From: CAUZIZ01 sp965222655
GTDB lineage: Bacteria; Acidobacteriota; UBA6911; RPQK01; JAJDTT01
NCBI GenBank assembly: GCA_965222655.1
Contig: CBDCUP010000022.1
Span: forward strand, 1,550,001 to 1,614,000
Length of the DNA stretch: 64,000 bases
Direction of reading: 5' to 3'
The translations under genes and the position numbers were made by a program. The notes beneath the pieces were generated by a model, which saw only the letters and a program-made list of their open reading frames with translations, made no database searches and was not told the origin of the DNA. Below, piece after piece: positions 45,887 to 54,644 of the stretch (position 1 is its first letter; each line of letters opens with the position of its first letter).

Positions 45887-46228
45887 TCACTCGTCGGTTT
45901 TTGTCGGAGATACCAACTCGTTGCTTGGCACCGAATAAATTACATACAGCCTCTGCCTGTATTGCATCGTGGCGCACGTCATCCGATCGAAATCGAATTC
46001 GTCAGCTCCAGATTGACGGCGAAGCGCAGCCGGGAAAAGCAAGTATTTTGCCGCCGAATGTCGCGCTCCGGTCTTCGTGTAAGTAGCTGGCTCGGCAATT
46101 CTCGCTGTTGAGAATACGCACAAGTTGTGGAGATCTCCTCCCAACTGCTTGAACTCAGCACCCCCCATTAGTCCCCGGAACTCGATTCCATTCGGCTTCT
46201 TTGAACTCTCAAGTTTTAGGATTCGCAT
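45887..46228 (-). CDS. Small protein of unknown function, second gene of a regulatory-type pair
   Basis: 113 residues from ATG 46228, with GAGGTG upstream; longer readings from 46390 are the other gene in a different frame. The protein begins MRILKLESSKKPNGIEFRGL and later has AKYLLFPAALRRQSGADEF and YRQRLYVIYSVPS. No motif recognised, no signal peptide or membrane helix. It overlaps the winged-helix gene by 20 bp, so the two are translated together. An IS1595 element sits 11 bp past its stop without breaking it. Confidence 0.6.
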   Translation of the reverse strand: MRILKLESSKKPNGIEFRGLMGGAEFKQLGGDLHNLCVFSTARIAEPATYTKTGARHSAAKYLLFPAALRRQSGADEFDFDRMTCATMQYRQRLYVIYSVPSNELVSPTKTDE

Positions 46229-46502
46229 TAGCAACACCTCTTTTTCCTGACTGAATAGGTACTGGCATAAAAATGTTCTGGTGAAGATTGGAATGGATCT
46301 TGAAATATTTCCGGTAGCCGTCAGTCCTGCGCTCGATGTAGCCCTTCCGCTCCAACAAACCCAGATACTCCTTGGCCATGTTCTTCCCAAGCCGTGCCTC
46401 TTTCACCAATCTTGAAAAGTGAGATTCCTTGAACCGCTTGTTTGCGGGGTCATACTCACCGGTTAGGAAATCAAGAATCTTTCGGTGGGGATATTGAAGC
46501 AA
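46209..46502 (-). CDS. Small winged-helix DNA-binding protein
   Basis: 97 residues; the start is probably TTG 46502 or a codon slightly upstream (AAAGGAG lies about 25 bases before, so the start is uncertain). The fold reads as helix (HRKILDFLTG), helix (ESHFSRLVKEAR), recognition helix (NMAKEYLGLLERKGYI) and wing (RRTDGYRKYFKI), as in MarR- or ArsR-like domains. It likely represses its own operon. The downstream overlapping gene may be its partner or target. Confidence 0.6.
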   Translation of the reverse strand: MLQYPHRKILDFLTGEYDPANKRFKESHFSRLVKEARLGKNMAKEYLGLLERKGYIERRTDGYRKYFKIHSNLHQNIFMPVPIQSGKRGVANANPKT

Positions 46503-46592
46503 GAAGCCTCGCTGTGTTGTCTCCTTTGAGCAGTCTCTTGCGGTAGCTCGTCAGCCCTTCGTTGAAGAGCTGGAATACGGACTGTCCAACAG

Positions 46593-47066
46593 CCAATTAC
46601 TCCGGTTGTCATCGGTCTTTCCTTTCTCTACATTCCATTCATTCTGAACCATGAGAACATCGCCAGCTTCTTTATACGGGTCACCAGCGTTTTCGTGATA
46701 CCGCTGATGACCGTCTATCTGATGGGAGTCTTCACCCGAGTCCATCGAAGAAGTGGACTTGTGGGTCTCATCGCCGGTTCCAGCTATGGGATCCTGGCGG
46801 TCATTGGCTCCAGTCTGGAGATGCTCCCGGTCTGGTTGACCGACCGGTTTGTGGCCTATCTCTGGAGTATTGCCATTACTTCGAGCGCCATGATTCTGTG
46901 TTCCTTGGTGTTGAGGAGGGCAGCCGAGCAAGATGCTCTAGGGACAATCTTTCACCTGAGCCAACACCGATTTTATCTTTGGTGCTTGGAACCAATGCCA
47001 GGGGTTTTCATCTCATTTCAGCTCAGTTCACCTCAGTACTTACCAGTTTGGAAAGTAGGCAGTTAG
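46593..47066 (+). pseudogene. C-terminal fragment of a sodium:solute symporter (SSS family)
   Basis: The frame enters at about 46593 without a start and encodes ITPVVIGLSFLYIPFILNHE, TSVFVIPLMTVYLMGVFTR, then membrane helices GLVGLIAGSSYGILAVIGSS and LWSIAITSSAMILCSLVL. This is the last third of SGLT-type transporters. The 5' two thirds are lost next to the winged-helix pair. The frame ends at 47064-47066, past the family homology. Confidence 0.65.
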
Positions 47067-47274
47067 CCTCTCCCCATCTCTTTATCTCATTTTCTCTCAG
47101 TTCGCTCATTTCGGCTCATCTTGTTAGAAAGTGTTAGAAACCATTTTGTGGAGGTTGGGGATCTCCGCTTGGCAAGGCGCGCACTCTATGAACCAGAAGT
47201 TCAACACCACCACTCGGCCACGGAGGGAGCAGATGACCTCGCAGGTTTGACGACGCCTTCGTTTCCAGTAGGGA
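47067..47274. other. Short stretch with CTCA-rich repeats
   Basis: From about 47007 to 47115 the motif CTCA recurs within TTCAGCTCAGTTCACCTCAG and CTCAGTTCGCTCATTTCGGC. Low-complexity debris; no gene. Confidence 0.35.
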
Positions 47275-48653
47275 ATGTCCCGGACAGATCCCTACCGGCC
47301 CCGTCATCCTGAGAGGACCCCCTTTTACCAGTGTCTCGAGGACTATTGGGACGAGTTCCAGGAGAGTTACCCCTATTTCTATGAAGCCGAGTACGGGCCC
47401 TGGCGCCCGGTGCTGGAAAAGACCGTCGACCGCTTCTTGGAGTGTGGCCTCCTTCGCCATGGTTTCGCTCGCCTGAAGTGTGAGGGATGTTCGCACCAAG
47501 CGCTCTTAGCGTTCTCCTGCAAGACGAGATATTTTTGTCCTTCATGCCAGGCTAAGCGGGTGGCCGCCTTTGTCGAGTGGGTCACTGAAGAAGTCCTGGA
47601 ACCGGTCGATCATTGTCAGTACGTCTGGACCATTCCCCGGGTCCTCCGCCCGGCCTTTCGAAAAGATCGCAAGTTGTTGGGCACCCTCAGTCGCTGTGCC
47701 TGGATCAGCCTGCGCCAATACGCCCAGGCCCTGCTCGGCGAAGGCTTCGTGCCGGGGGCGGTGGTGGCGATCCAGACCTACGGGGATGAGCTCAACCCTC
47801 ACGAACATATCCATATGCTTGCCAGCGATTCGGCTTAGACACCCGACGGCGGCTCCAATTCGATGGGCGAAGTCGATTCTAAAGTCCTCACTCTCCTCTT
47901 TCAACATCAGGTGCTCGAGGCGATGGTGGCTCAGCAACGGCTCAGTCGGGACTTTGCCCAGAAGCTGCGCAGCTGGCACCCCAGCGGCTTCGGCGTCTAT
48001 CGCGGCCGCCCCATCCAGAGCGACGACCGTCCCGCCCTGGAGCGTCTGGCCGCCTACCTCCTCCGCCCCAGTTTCGCCGCCAGCCGACTGCACTACGATC
48101 CCGAGCAGGGTCGGATCGAATACCGCACCGCCAAAGGCGTCCACCGCTGCCTGGATGCCCTGGACTGGATCGCTCTGGTGACCTCGCATATTCCGAATTC
48201 AGGAGAACAAATGAACCGTTATTATGGCCGTTACTCCAATGCCTCGCGCGGCAAGCGGCGCCTGGAGCGCAAGCGAGCCACTGTCAGCACCCCCTGCCCT
48301 GAGCTGGACTCGGAGGAGAACTCACCCGCCGAGTACTTCTCCCAGCAACGGCGGCGCAGCTGGGCGCGGTTGCTCCGCAAGATTTACGAAGTCGATCCGT
48401 TGAAATGTCCCAAATGTGGCTCCCGGCTCCAGATCATCGCGGTACCGAGCAAAGCCGTGTGATCGAACAAGGTAGCGTGATTCGACAAATCCTCCAACAC
48501 CTTGATCTCTGGGGGGAGCCCCAACGCGCTCCTCCACCCCGACTCTTCCCCCACAAACTCGAACGCTTCCTGGCTTCGATTTCGCCCCAGCAGGCTCAAG
48601 CCATCCGAGCCTCCAGCGACGCACTCTTCTGGGACGAGGTCCCGGAAATCTAA
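47275..48653 (+). pseudogene. IS91-family transposase, nearly full length with two lesions
   Basis: Starts MSRTDPYRPRHPERTPFYQC. A zinc-binding block (CEGC, CKTRYFCPSC) precedes the HUH nuclease motif NPHEHIHML. After SDSA a TAG (47836-47838) replaces the Trp seen at 55660 (SDTAW); the frame then continues with MGEVDSKVLTLLFQHQ, YYGRYSN and KCPKCG to 48462. A frameshift at about 48440-48475 moves the end (APPPRLFPHKLERFLASISP, FWDEVPE) to another frame. IS91 elements move by rolling-circle replication and can carry neighbouring DNA. Confidence 0.88.
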
Positions 48654-48681
48654 AAGGAAACTCCTATTCACTATTCACATT

Positions 48682-49002
48682 CACGTCCTTGAACTCCCGG
48701 ACCACGTCTTTGCAGTGTCCGGCTTCTGCATCGGCTATCCCGATCCGGAGCATCCTACAGGGATCAAACCCAGACTTCCAATCGAGGCCGTCCTCCATCG
48801 AGACTGCTATCTCGATGACGAGACGATGAAGCAATACATGGTCGATTACGACCAGTCGCTCGGCGTCTTCTACGAGAGCCAGGGCATGCACGATCGCGAC
48901 CCGAGATGGACGCACGTCATGTCGGGCCGGGTCGGACGCTTTCACCAGCGCACAGATCTCGACGTCTTCCTCAAACGGCAGGGCTACGACTGGCAATCCT
49001 GA
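48682..49002 (+). pseudogene. C-terminal fragment of an NfsA-type nitroreductase
   Basis: Encodes LPDHVFAVSGFCIGYPDPEH, IKPRLPIEAVLHRDCY, and a C-terminal helix with RFHQRTDLDVFLKRQGYDW. This is the flavin reductase end of NADPH nitroreductases (VFPVFGLCVGYP ... KPRLP). The N-terminal half is replaced by the IS91 remnant that ends at 48653, so the gene was cut at the element boundary. Confidence 0.7.
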
Positions 49003-49062
49003 CCGCCCTTAACGGTAAGGGGCCCAACGCCCGTCAGTCCTTGCCACCGCCAGATACCCCAA

Positions 49063-50964
49063 TCACTTCAACAGATCGACGATCTTCGTGTTCCCGTCGT
49101 AGCCTGCCCACGTAACCGCCGTCCCCCCGGCGTTGTCTCTGGCCGATTTATCGGCTCCCGCCTTCACCAGGGCCTGAATGATAGCTCGCTGACTATTGTC
49201 CGTAGGTGCTGACCGCCCGTGAGCCGCCCACATCAGGGCCGTTCGACCCCTGTGGTCACGCGCATTCACCTTCGCGCCAGCCTTCAGCACCTGGCCCACC
49301 ACCTCGGGCGATCCACCATCAGCCGCACACATCAGTACCGTCCGCCCCTCGTGGTTCGCTGCGTTGACGTCGGCACCTGCCGCGATCAAAACCTTTACCG
49401 CCTCCTCTACCTCAGCCTTGTAGGCGGCCAGCATCAGCGCTGAATTACCTTCCAGGTCAGCTGCGTTGACGTTTGACTTGCCTGCCAGGGCGATCAGATC
49501 CGGTCGGTTCCCTTCGGCAGCCGCAGCCAGCAGGGGCGTTCGACCTGTTGCATCACGCAGGCTCGTGTCGGCACCCAAGCCCAGCAGGATCTTGATCGTC
49601 TCAGACGGATGTTCCTCAGTGGCGGCGATCATCAACGCCGACCGACCATCATTCCGGCGGGCGTTCACATCCACACCTCCTCGGACTAGTTCTCGAATCA
49701 GATCGGGCCAGCGGTTCACCCACATCAAGTCGACAATATCCCCGCCGGTGGCCGCGTGTGTCAGGACCGTTCCGCCGCTGTTGTCGACGGCAGTGACCGA
49801 CGCCCCTGCATCCAGCAACAATCGCGCGGTCTCGACTTTGCCGCCTCTCAGGGCCTCCATCAGACCCGTGCGGCCGGATCCGTTCCTGCTGTCGACGGAC
49901 ACGCCACTGGCCAGCAATCTCTTCAACTCGTCGTCCTCCCCTGCGCCGGCCGCTGCAACGAAGGCCTCACGCTCGTTACGCACGTGACTGACCACTGTGA
50001 ACCGGTCGACCACTCTACCATCGATGTCCTTAAAGTAGAATTCCGCAACATTCGGCTTGCCACCAGCTCCGAATGTCCCGAATAGAGCGCCGAAGTTCGC
50101 CCCGTTGTCCGTCGTGTAGTACTTCGCCCACCAGTCACCGATCGGCAGACGGCGAGCCCGTCGCATGCTCTTCCCCGCCATCCCGTTCACGAACGCGAAC
50201 GTCTTGCCTCGTGTGATGTGCAGCGTGTCGGATCGGCTGGCGACGGTGTGTCGGGCCATATCGCTCAGCAGATGTGTTCGGCTGTAGGAATGCTCGTGGC
50301 CTGTTGCCACGATCGCCCCACCCAACCGGCACTCTTCGTAGAGGTCCCATCCCGTCTCGCTCGATTTCCCGCCCACCTGCATGGGTCGCTGATTCTTGTG
50401 CCAGCTCGCAATCCGCCAGATCGAGTTGTCATCCGCCAGCTGTTCGCGAACGTAGTCCGCGTGTCCCGTATCGAATACATCAGGCGCCAGCAGAAGGATG
50501 AATACACCCCTGTATCTCAACGACGACTTCACCCCCATCTGTCCATCCCAGGGCAGGGCGATCCGATGCGCCCGATCTTCGAGCACTTTCTGGTACCCCT
50601 CCCAGATATGCTCGTCGTGGTTACCGGCCGATCCGAAGTAGGGGAAGTCCTTCCCAAGTACCTTGCTGATCAGACCATCCCACTCTTCAGGGTCATGATC
50701 GTAGTCGAAGTCTCCCTGATGCACGACCACATCGGCGCCCTCGTCCTTGATCAACTGAAGCACTTCGGGTGCTTTATCCCCGCCCTCTTCCTCACTCGTC
50801 GAGGGTCCCTGGTCGCCGATAAAGGCGATCTTCAGTCCGTTGGGCTGGTCCTGCCGCCAGAGTATTTTCTCCTCTTCTGCCCGTGATCCTCCGCAGGCCA
50901 GGACTCCAACAATCATCGCGAGCGTCACGCGTCTGAGAAATCGTGAACCTCGTTCTGTTTTCAT
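49063..50964 (-). CDS. Exported metallophosphoesterase fused to ankyrin repeats
   Basis: 633 residues. An N-terminal signal with VLACGG suggests a lipoprotein. Residues 40-300 are a calcineurin-like phosphoesterase: IAFIGDQG, HQGDFDYDHDPEEW, GSAGNHDEH, and ATGHEHSYSRTH. From about 340 to the end there are seven or so ankyrin repeats (TGLMEALRGGKVETARLLLD, GNSALMLAAYKAEVEEAVKV, GRTALMWAAHGRSAP). The fusion is unusual: enzyme plus long protein-binding solenoid, both outside the cytoplasm. Its ATG overlaps the stop of the TMTC-like gene (ATGA), so the two act together. Confidence 0.85.
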   Translation of the reverse strand: MKTERGSRFLRRVTLAMIVGVLACGGSRAEEEKILWRQDQPNGLKIAFIGDQGPSTSEEEGGDKAPEVLQLIKDEGADVVVHQGDFDYDHDPEEWDGLISKVLGKDFPYFGSAGNHDEHIWEGYQKVLEDRAHRIALPWDGQMGVKSSLRYRGVFILLLAPDVFDTGHADYVREQLADDNSIWRIASWHKNQRPMQVGGKSSETGWDLYEECRLGGAIVATGHEHSYSRTHLLSDMARHTVASRSDTLHITRGKTFAFVNGMAGKSMRRARRLPIGDWWAKYYTTDNGANFGALFGTFGAGGKPNVAEFYFKDIDGRVVDRFTVVSHVRNEREAFVAAAGAGEDDELKRLLASGVSVDSRNGSGRTGLMEALRGGKVETARLLLDAGASVTAVDNSGGTVLTHAATGGDIVDLMWVNRWPDLIRELVRGGVDVNARRNDGRSALMIAATEEHPSETIKILLGLGADTSLRDATGRTPLLAAAAEGNRPDLIALAGKSNVNAADLEGNSALMLAAYKAEVEEAVKVLIAAGADVNAANHEGRTVLMCAADGGSPEVVGQVLKAGAKVNARDHRGRTALMWAAHGRSAPTDNSQRAIIQALVKAGADKSARDNAGGTAVTWAGYDGNTKIVDLLK

Positions 50965-52652
50965 CTTTCCCCTTTCATCGATTGGATCATGTCTTCAACA
51001 TAAAGTCGCCGGTTTGCATCAAGCATAGGCACCGCCCGTTCCAGCTGGGCGATCGCCTCGTTTATCTTACCTAAAGCGGACAGCGACCTGGCAAGCAACA
51101 TCACCGGCTCCGGCCGATCCCATCTTTCGTTCGACAACAGGTCAACCACATCGACGTAACGCTTCTGCCGTTCGGCAACCACCGCCCTGTTGTAAATGAT
51201 CCTTCTCGCCTTCGTCCCGGTCACGCCCTCCTGAATCTTGACGAGCAGGCGATCCGCTTCATCGTACCGTTCCTGTTGGAGTCGTACCCCGGCCAGACTC
51301 GTAGCCGCCGAGGCCCAGTCGACGTAGGCGATCGTGTCATCTCGAAACTTCAGAGCCGCCTCAAAGTGCTCGCTCGCACGGGCCAGATCACCTCGACGGG
51401 CCGCTGCTTCACCCAGATAGTGGTGCCCCTCAAGAAACCGTGGATCCGCCTCGACGGCCACCCCGAAAAGGGCCGCATCGTCTTTGAAACGGAACCCGCC
51501 ACGGCAGGTCGACACGCTCGCCAATAGCGTCCAGAGCGCCAAGCCGCCGAATCCCAATCGACGCGCGAAAACGGAGCGGCCCCGCATCCATCCGACCGCC
51601 AGGGCGATGGACATTCCCATCCCGAAACTCAACAGATAACCATAGTGGGGCGACGTGAACCGGGGCAAGGGCACCAGGTTGAGGCTCGGGGCCAGAGCGA
51701 CAAGACAGAATCCCAACACCCATCCGACCTGGGTTCCACGCCATCGCAGAGAAGCTGCGACCATGGATGCCAGAGCGACAGCACCTATCCCTGCCTCCCA
51801 CCCGAGGCCCACAATCGGCACGGCGTCGCTCAACTCGGGCAAACGAGGATCAAAAACGTACTGAAGCTGACGCGCCACCGCCGCAAGCCGCGTCCCGACC
51901 TCCTCGGCAGAATGAAGAGGCACCGAGGTTCGCGACCACCCTTCAGGCACCGCCACCAACCGAAGAGCCACGTAAGCGGCAGCGACGACCAGGACTGCAC
52001 CCCAGACCAGCGCTACATCACGCGAAGACCTCGTTCCCTTTCGGGTCGAGTATTCCCAAACCAGAAAAAGCGCGGGCACCCAGAATAGCGCAGTCTCTTT
52101 CGATAGAAGCGACAGCGCAGCAAACGCCGCAACTCCGAAGAGCTTCGCCGAGGCCCCGCTGGACAGGCGATATTCCGCGTAGCAACCGAGTACCAGGAGG
52201 GAACAGAGAACCGCCAGCAGATCCGGCCGATAAGAAATGGCGCCCACAGACAGCCATGAAAGCGGATGGACCCCTGCTACAACCATACCACACAGAATCG
52301 CCCAGGTTGGCAGAACGACCACCCTCTGCATCGCCCATATGAATGACGCACACACCCCAACATGCAACAGGACGTTCGTGAGGTGGAACCCCCACGAACG
52401 CTCGCCGTAGACCACTGAATCCAGCCAAAGGGTCAGCGTCACAACGGGCCGATAGAAAGAGGTCTCGCCATATCGAGCGACCATCGCTTCCAACAGATGC
52501 CCCGGCATGGGCAGCGCTCTACCTGTCAGGATATCACCGTGGTCCAACCAGGTGAAGCCGTTGAAGATATAGGTCGCGTGAGTCAGGAAAACGATCAGAA
52601 GGGCAACCCCCTTCGCCCCGCGCGACTGACCGATGCGATCGAGCCGCATCAT
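50961..52652 (-). CDS. TMTC-like polytopic membrane protein with TPR repeats
   Basis: 563 residues. The first 380 hold about nine to ten hydrophobic helices, with loop motifs typical of the TMTC/O-mannosyltransferase-like family: YIFNGFTWLDHGD, SFYRPVVTLTLWLDS, FHLTNVLLH, and ISYRPDLLAVLCSL. Residues 395-560 are TPR repeats (EGHHYLGEAAARRGDLARAS, LAGVRLQQERYDEADRLLVK). Bacterial relatives are probably glycosyltransferases of the GT-C fold, using a lipid-linked sugar donor. First gene of an operon with the phosphoesterase-ankyrin gene. Confidence 0.8.
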   Translation of the reverse strand: MMRLDRIGQSRGAKGVALLIVFLTHATYIFNGFTWLDHGDILTGRALPMPGHLLEAMVARYGETSFYRPVVTLTLWLDSVVYGERSWGFHLTNVLLHVGVCASFIWAMQRVVVLPTWAILCGMVVAGVHPLSWLSVGAISYRPDLLAVLCSLLVLGCYAEYRLSSGASAKLFGVAAFAALSLLSKETALFWVPALFLVWEYSTRKGTRSSRDVALVWGAVLVVAAAYVALRLVAVPEGWSRTSVPLHSAEEVGTRLAAVARQLQYVFDPRLPELSDAVPIVGLGWEAGIGAVALASMVAASLRWRGTQVGWVLGFCLVALAPSLNLVPLPRFTSPHYGYLLSFGMGMSIALAVGWMRGRSVFARRLGFGGLALWTLLASVSTCRGGFRFKDDAALFGVAVEADPRFLEGHHYLGEAAARRGDLARASEHFEAALKFRDDTIAYVDWASAATSLAGVRLQQERYDEADRLLVKIQEGVTGTKARRIIYNRAVVAERQKRYVDVVDLLSNERWDRPEPVMLLARSLSALGKINEAIAQLERAVPMLDANRRLYVEDMIQSMKGER

Positions 52653-52779
52653 TTTGCCAACCGCCTTGCCTCGGCTATATTGACCCCGTTGCCAAGGGCG
52701 CGTGGACTGCGCTCTACGGCTTTTATGACCCTTTCGCTCGACAAGAACTCTCCTTAGGGTCCCACTCGGGGATGGGTGA

Positions 52780-52995
52780 ACCCCCTCGCCTTTAGGCGAA
52801 GCCTTCAGGAGGCTTGCTCCAGCAAGCCGGTGTGCGTAGGGAATGCAGTCGGCTAGCGTGAGGGTTGCTCGACGAATCGGCGAAGTGGTCGCCGAGCCGA
52901 CTGATGGAGGGGGTCAAGCGAGGTGCCTGGATCGGAGGCGTGGGCTTTAGGCGACTTTAGTCGCAGGTCGAATCCACCGCCTTTAGGCGGTGGAG
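52780..52995. repeat. Cluster of REP-like hairpins, perhaps ends of an IS200/IS605-type element
   Basis: Hairpins TCGCCTTTAGGCGA (52786-52799), GCTTGCTCCAGCAAGC, GCGACTTTAGTCGC and CCACCGCCTTTAGGCGGTGG (52975-52994), with an outer pair GTCGGCT/AGCCGAC between. The last one resembles the right-end hairpin of IS200/IS605 elements. There is no tnpA or tnpB inside. It fills the 376-bp gap before the aminotransferase. Confidence 0.55.
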
Positions 52996-53028
52996 AGGTA
53001 GCTCAAGTTGGGCCGCAGGAGGAAGACC

Positions 53029-54369
53029 ATGTCAATCACACTCGAACAACTGCTGTCCGATTACCGCGACCAGAACGGCGGTTCTTACCAGCTCTGGCGG
53101 CGCGCCCACGAATCCCTCCCCGGCGGCAACACGCGCACGGGCGTTCACGTCGATCCATTCCCCATTTACACCGAGCAGGGAGCTGGCGTTCACGTCACCG
53201 ATGTGGACGGCAACAAACGACTCGACTTGGTCTGCAACGCCACCGCTCTCATCCTCGGCCACGCCCACCCCGACGTCGTCAGCGCACTCCAGAGCAGGGC
53301 GGCTGTGGGCACCGCATTCTTCGGCCCGACTCCCATCGAAATCGAGCTCGCCGAACTGGTGCGAGAGCGGCTCCCTTCGCTCGAGAAGGTCCGGTATTGC
53401 AGCTCCGGCACGGAGGCCGTACTCAACGCACTTCGCGTCGCCCGGGCCTACACAGGAAGACCCCTGATTGCAAAGTTCGAGGGCGCTTACCACGGCATTG
53501 ACGATCCGGCGCTCGTAAGCTATATGCCACCCGTCACCGACGAGCTGGGGCCTGCCGACCAGTCCAACCCCGTACTTTCGTCCAGGGGACTCGCACCCGG
53601 AACGGCGGAGAGTGTTCTCGTTCTCCCGTTCAACGATGCGGAGGCGGCAGAGGCGCTGATCCGGGCCAATGGCGATCAGATTGCGGCCATCATCGTCGAC
53701 CCGCTCTCCACTGCGGCTGGCCTGGCCCTGCCCGACCAGACCTTCCTCGACGCGCTGCGCCGCATCGCATCCGAACTGGACATCGTTCTCGTTTTCGACG
53801 AGATCGTCAGCTTCCGCGCCGGTTCCTCCGGCACCCAGGGCGTCTACGGCATCGCACCTGACCTGACCTGTCTCGCCAAAGTGGTCGCGGGGGGCACTCC
53901 GGGCGGTCTGTTCGGCGGCAGGTCCGACATCATGTCTCTCTACGACCCGACGACCGGAACCCCGGCAATCCCCCAGTCGGGAACCTACAACGGAAACCCG
54001 CTCGTCGCGGCCGCCGGCCTGGCGACGCTACAGGGTATGACACCCGAGGCCTACAACCACATCGAAAACCTGACCGGCCGGATTGCTGACGGTCTGAGGC
54101 AGGCCTTTGCAGAATCGGACGTGGAAGGCTGCGTCGTCAATGTCGGGTCATTATTCCGCACCTACTTTTTGGGAAAGCCGCCCACCAACTATCGCGAAGC
54201 AGCCGGTGATAGCAAAGCCCGCCACCGCTGGCTCTATTTCTATCTCCTCAATAATGGCATCGTCAGCCGTCAGGGCGGATGCGTGCCCGTGCCCTTGACC
54301 GAGGCACAAGCCGACCAATTTGTCCAAACCGTCACCGCGGGCCTGAAGGAAATGCCATCGGACCTGTAG
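53029..54369 (+). CDS. Class III PLP aminotransferase, glutamate-1-semialdehyde-aminomutase-like 2
   Basis: 446 residues from ATG 53029, with AGGAGGA 5 bases upstream. PLP motifs: YCSSGTEAVLNALRVARAYT, FDEIVSFR with the Asp, LAKVVAGGTPGGLFGG with the Lys, and SGTYNGNP. The N-terminal ESLPGGNTRTGVHVDPFPIY parallels the 14884 protein (AYLPGGDTRTGTAFGPYPTY), so the two are paralogues of the same subgroup rather than housekeeping HemL. The next gene is a polysaccharide deacetylase. Likely acts on an amino acid or amino sugar derivative. Confidence 0.85.
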   Translation: MSITLEQLLSDYRDQNGGSYQLWRRAHESLPGGNTRTGVHVDPFPIYTEQGAGVHVTDVDGNKRLDLVCNATALILGHAHPDVVSALQSRAAVGTAFFGPTPIEIELAELVRERLPSLEKVRYCSSGTEAVLNALRVARAYTGRPLIAKFEGAYHGIDDPALVSYMPPVTDELGPADQSNPVLSSRGLAPGTAESVLVLPFNDAEAAEALIRANGDQIAAIIVDPLSTAAGLALPDQTFLDALRRIASELDIVLVFDEIVSFRAGSSGTQGVYGIAPDLTCLAKVVAGGTPGGLFGGRSDIMSLYDPTTGTPAIPQSGTYNGNPLVAAAGLATLQGMTPEAYNHIENLTGRIADGLRQAFAESDVEGCVVNVGSLFRTYFLGKPPTNYREAAGDSKARHRWLYFYLLNNGIVSRQGGCVPVPLTEAQADQFVQTVTAGLKEMPSDL

Positions 54370-54407
54370 TACCACCTGCTTTCAATGTCCTATGCTCAAT
54401 TTTCTAT

Positions 54408-54639
54408 CTTAACAGTCTCGGAATTTCAATCAAGTGAGCTGTTCTCTGAGACCGCCCTTTCGTCACAGCCGGGGTGTCCCGAAACAGCCTTTTACGGCCT
54501 TGGCCGTCGGCACGAAGTGCCTACTTAACAGTCTCGGAATTTCAATCAAGTGAGCTGTTCTCTGAGACCGCCCTTTCGTCACAGCCGGGGTGTCCCGAAA
54601 CAGCCTTTTACGGCCTTGGCCGTCGGCACGAAGTGCCTA
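54408..54639. repeat. Two perfect tandem copies of a 116-bp unit
   Basis: The units start CTTAACAGTCTCGGAATTTC at 54408 and 54524; the next CTTAA is at 54640, five bases before the deacetylase start. Within the unit, GGCCTTGGCCGTCGGC and GGCACGAAGTGCC form small hairpins. The exact identity points to recent duplication. Confidence 0.9.
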
Positions 54640-54644
54640 CTTAA

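Noticed and set aside
47007..47115. CTCA-rich stretch considered as a regulatory repeat array
   Set aside because: The spacing is irregular and the stretch follows a dead gene fragment; low complexity is enough to explain it.
38788..47838. Amber codons at conserved residues in two IS91 genes, considered as stop-codon recoding
   Set aside because: Intact genes in the window use TAG as a normal stop (frdA, frdC), and both IS91 copies have other lesions, so these are plain nonsense mutations.
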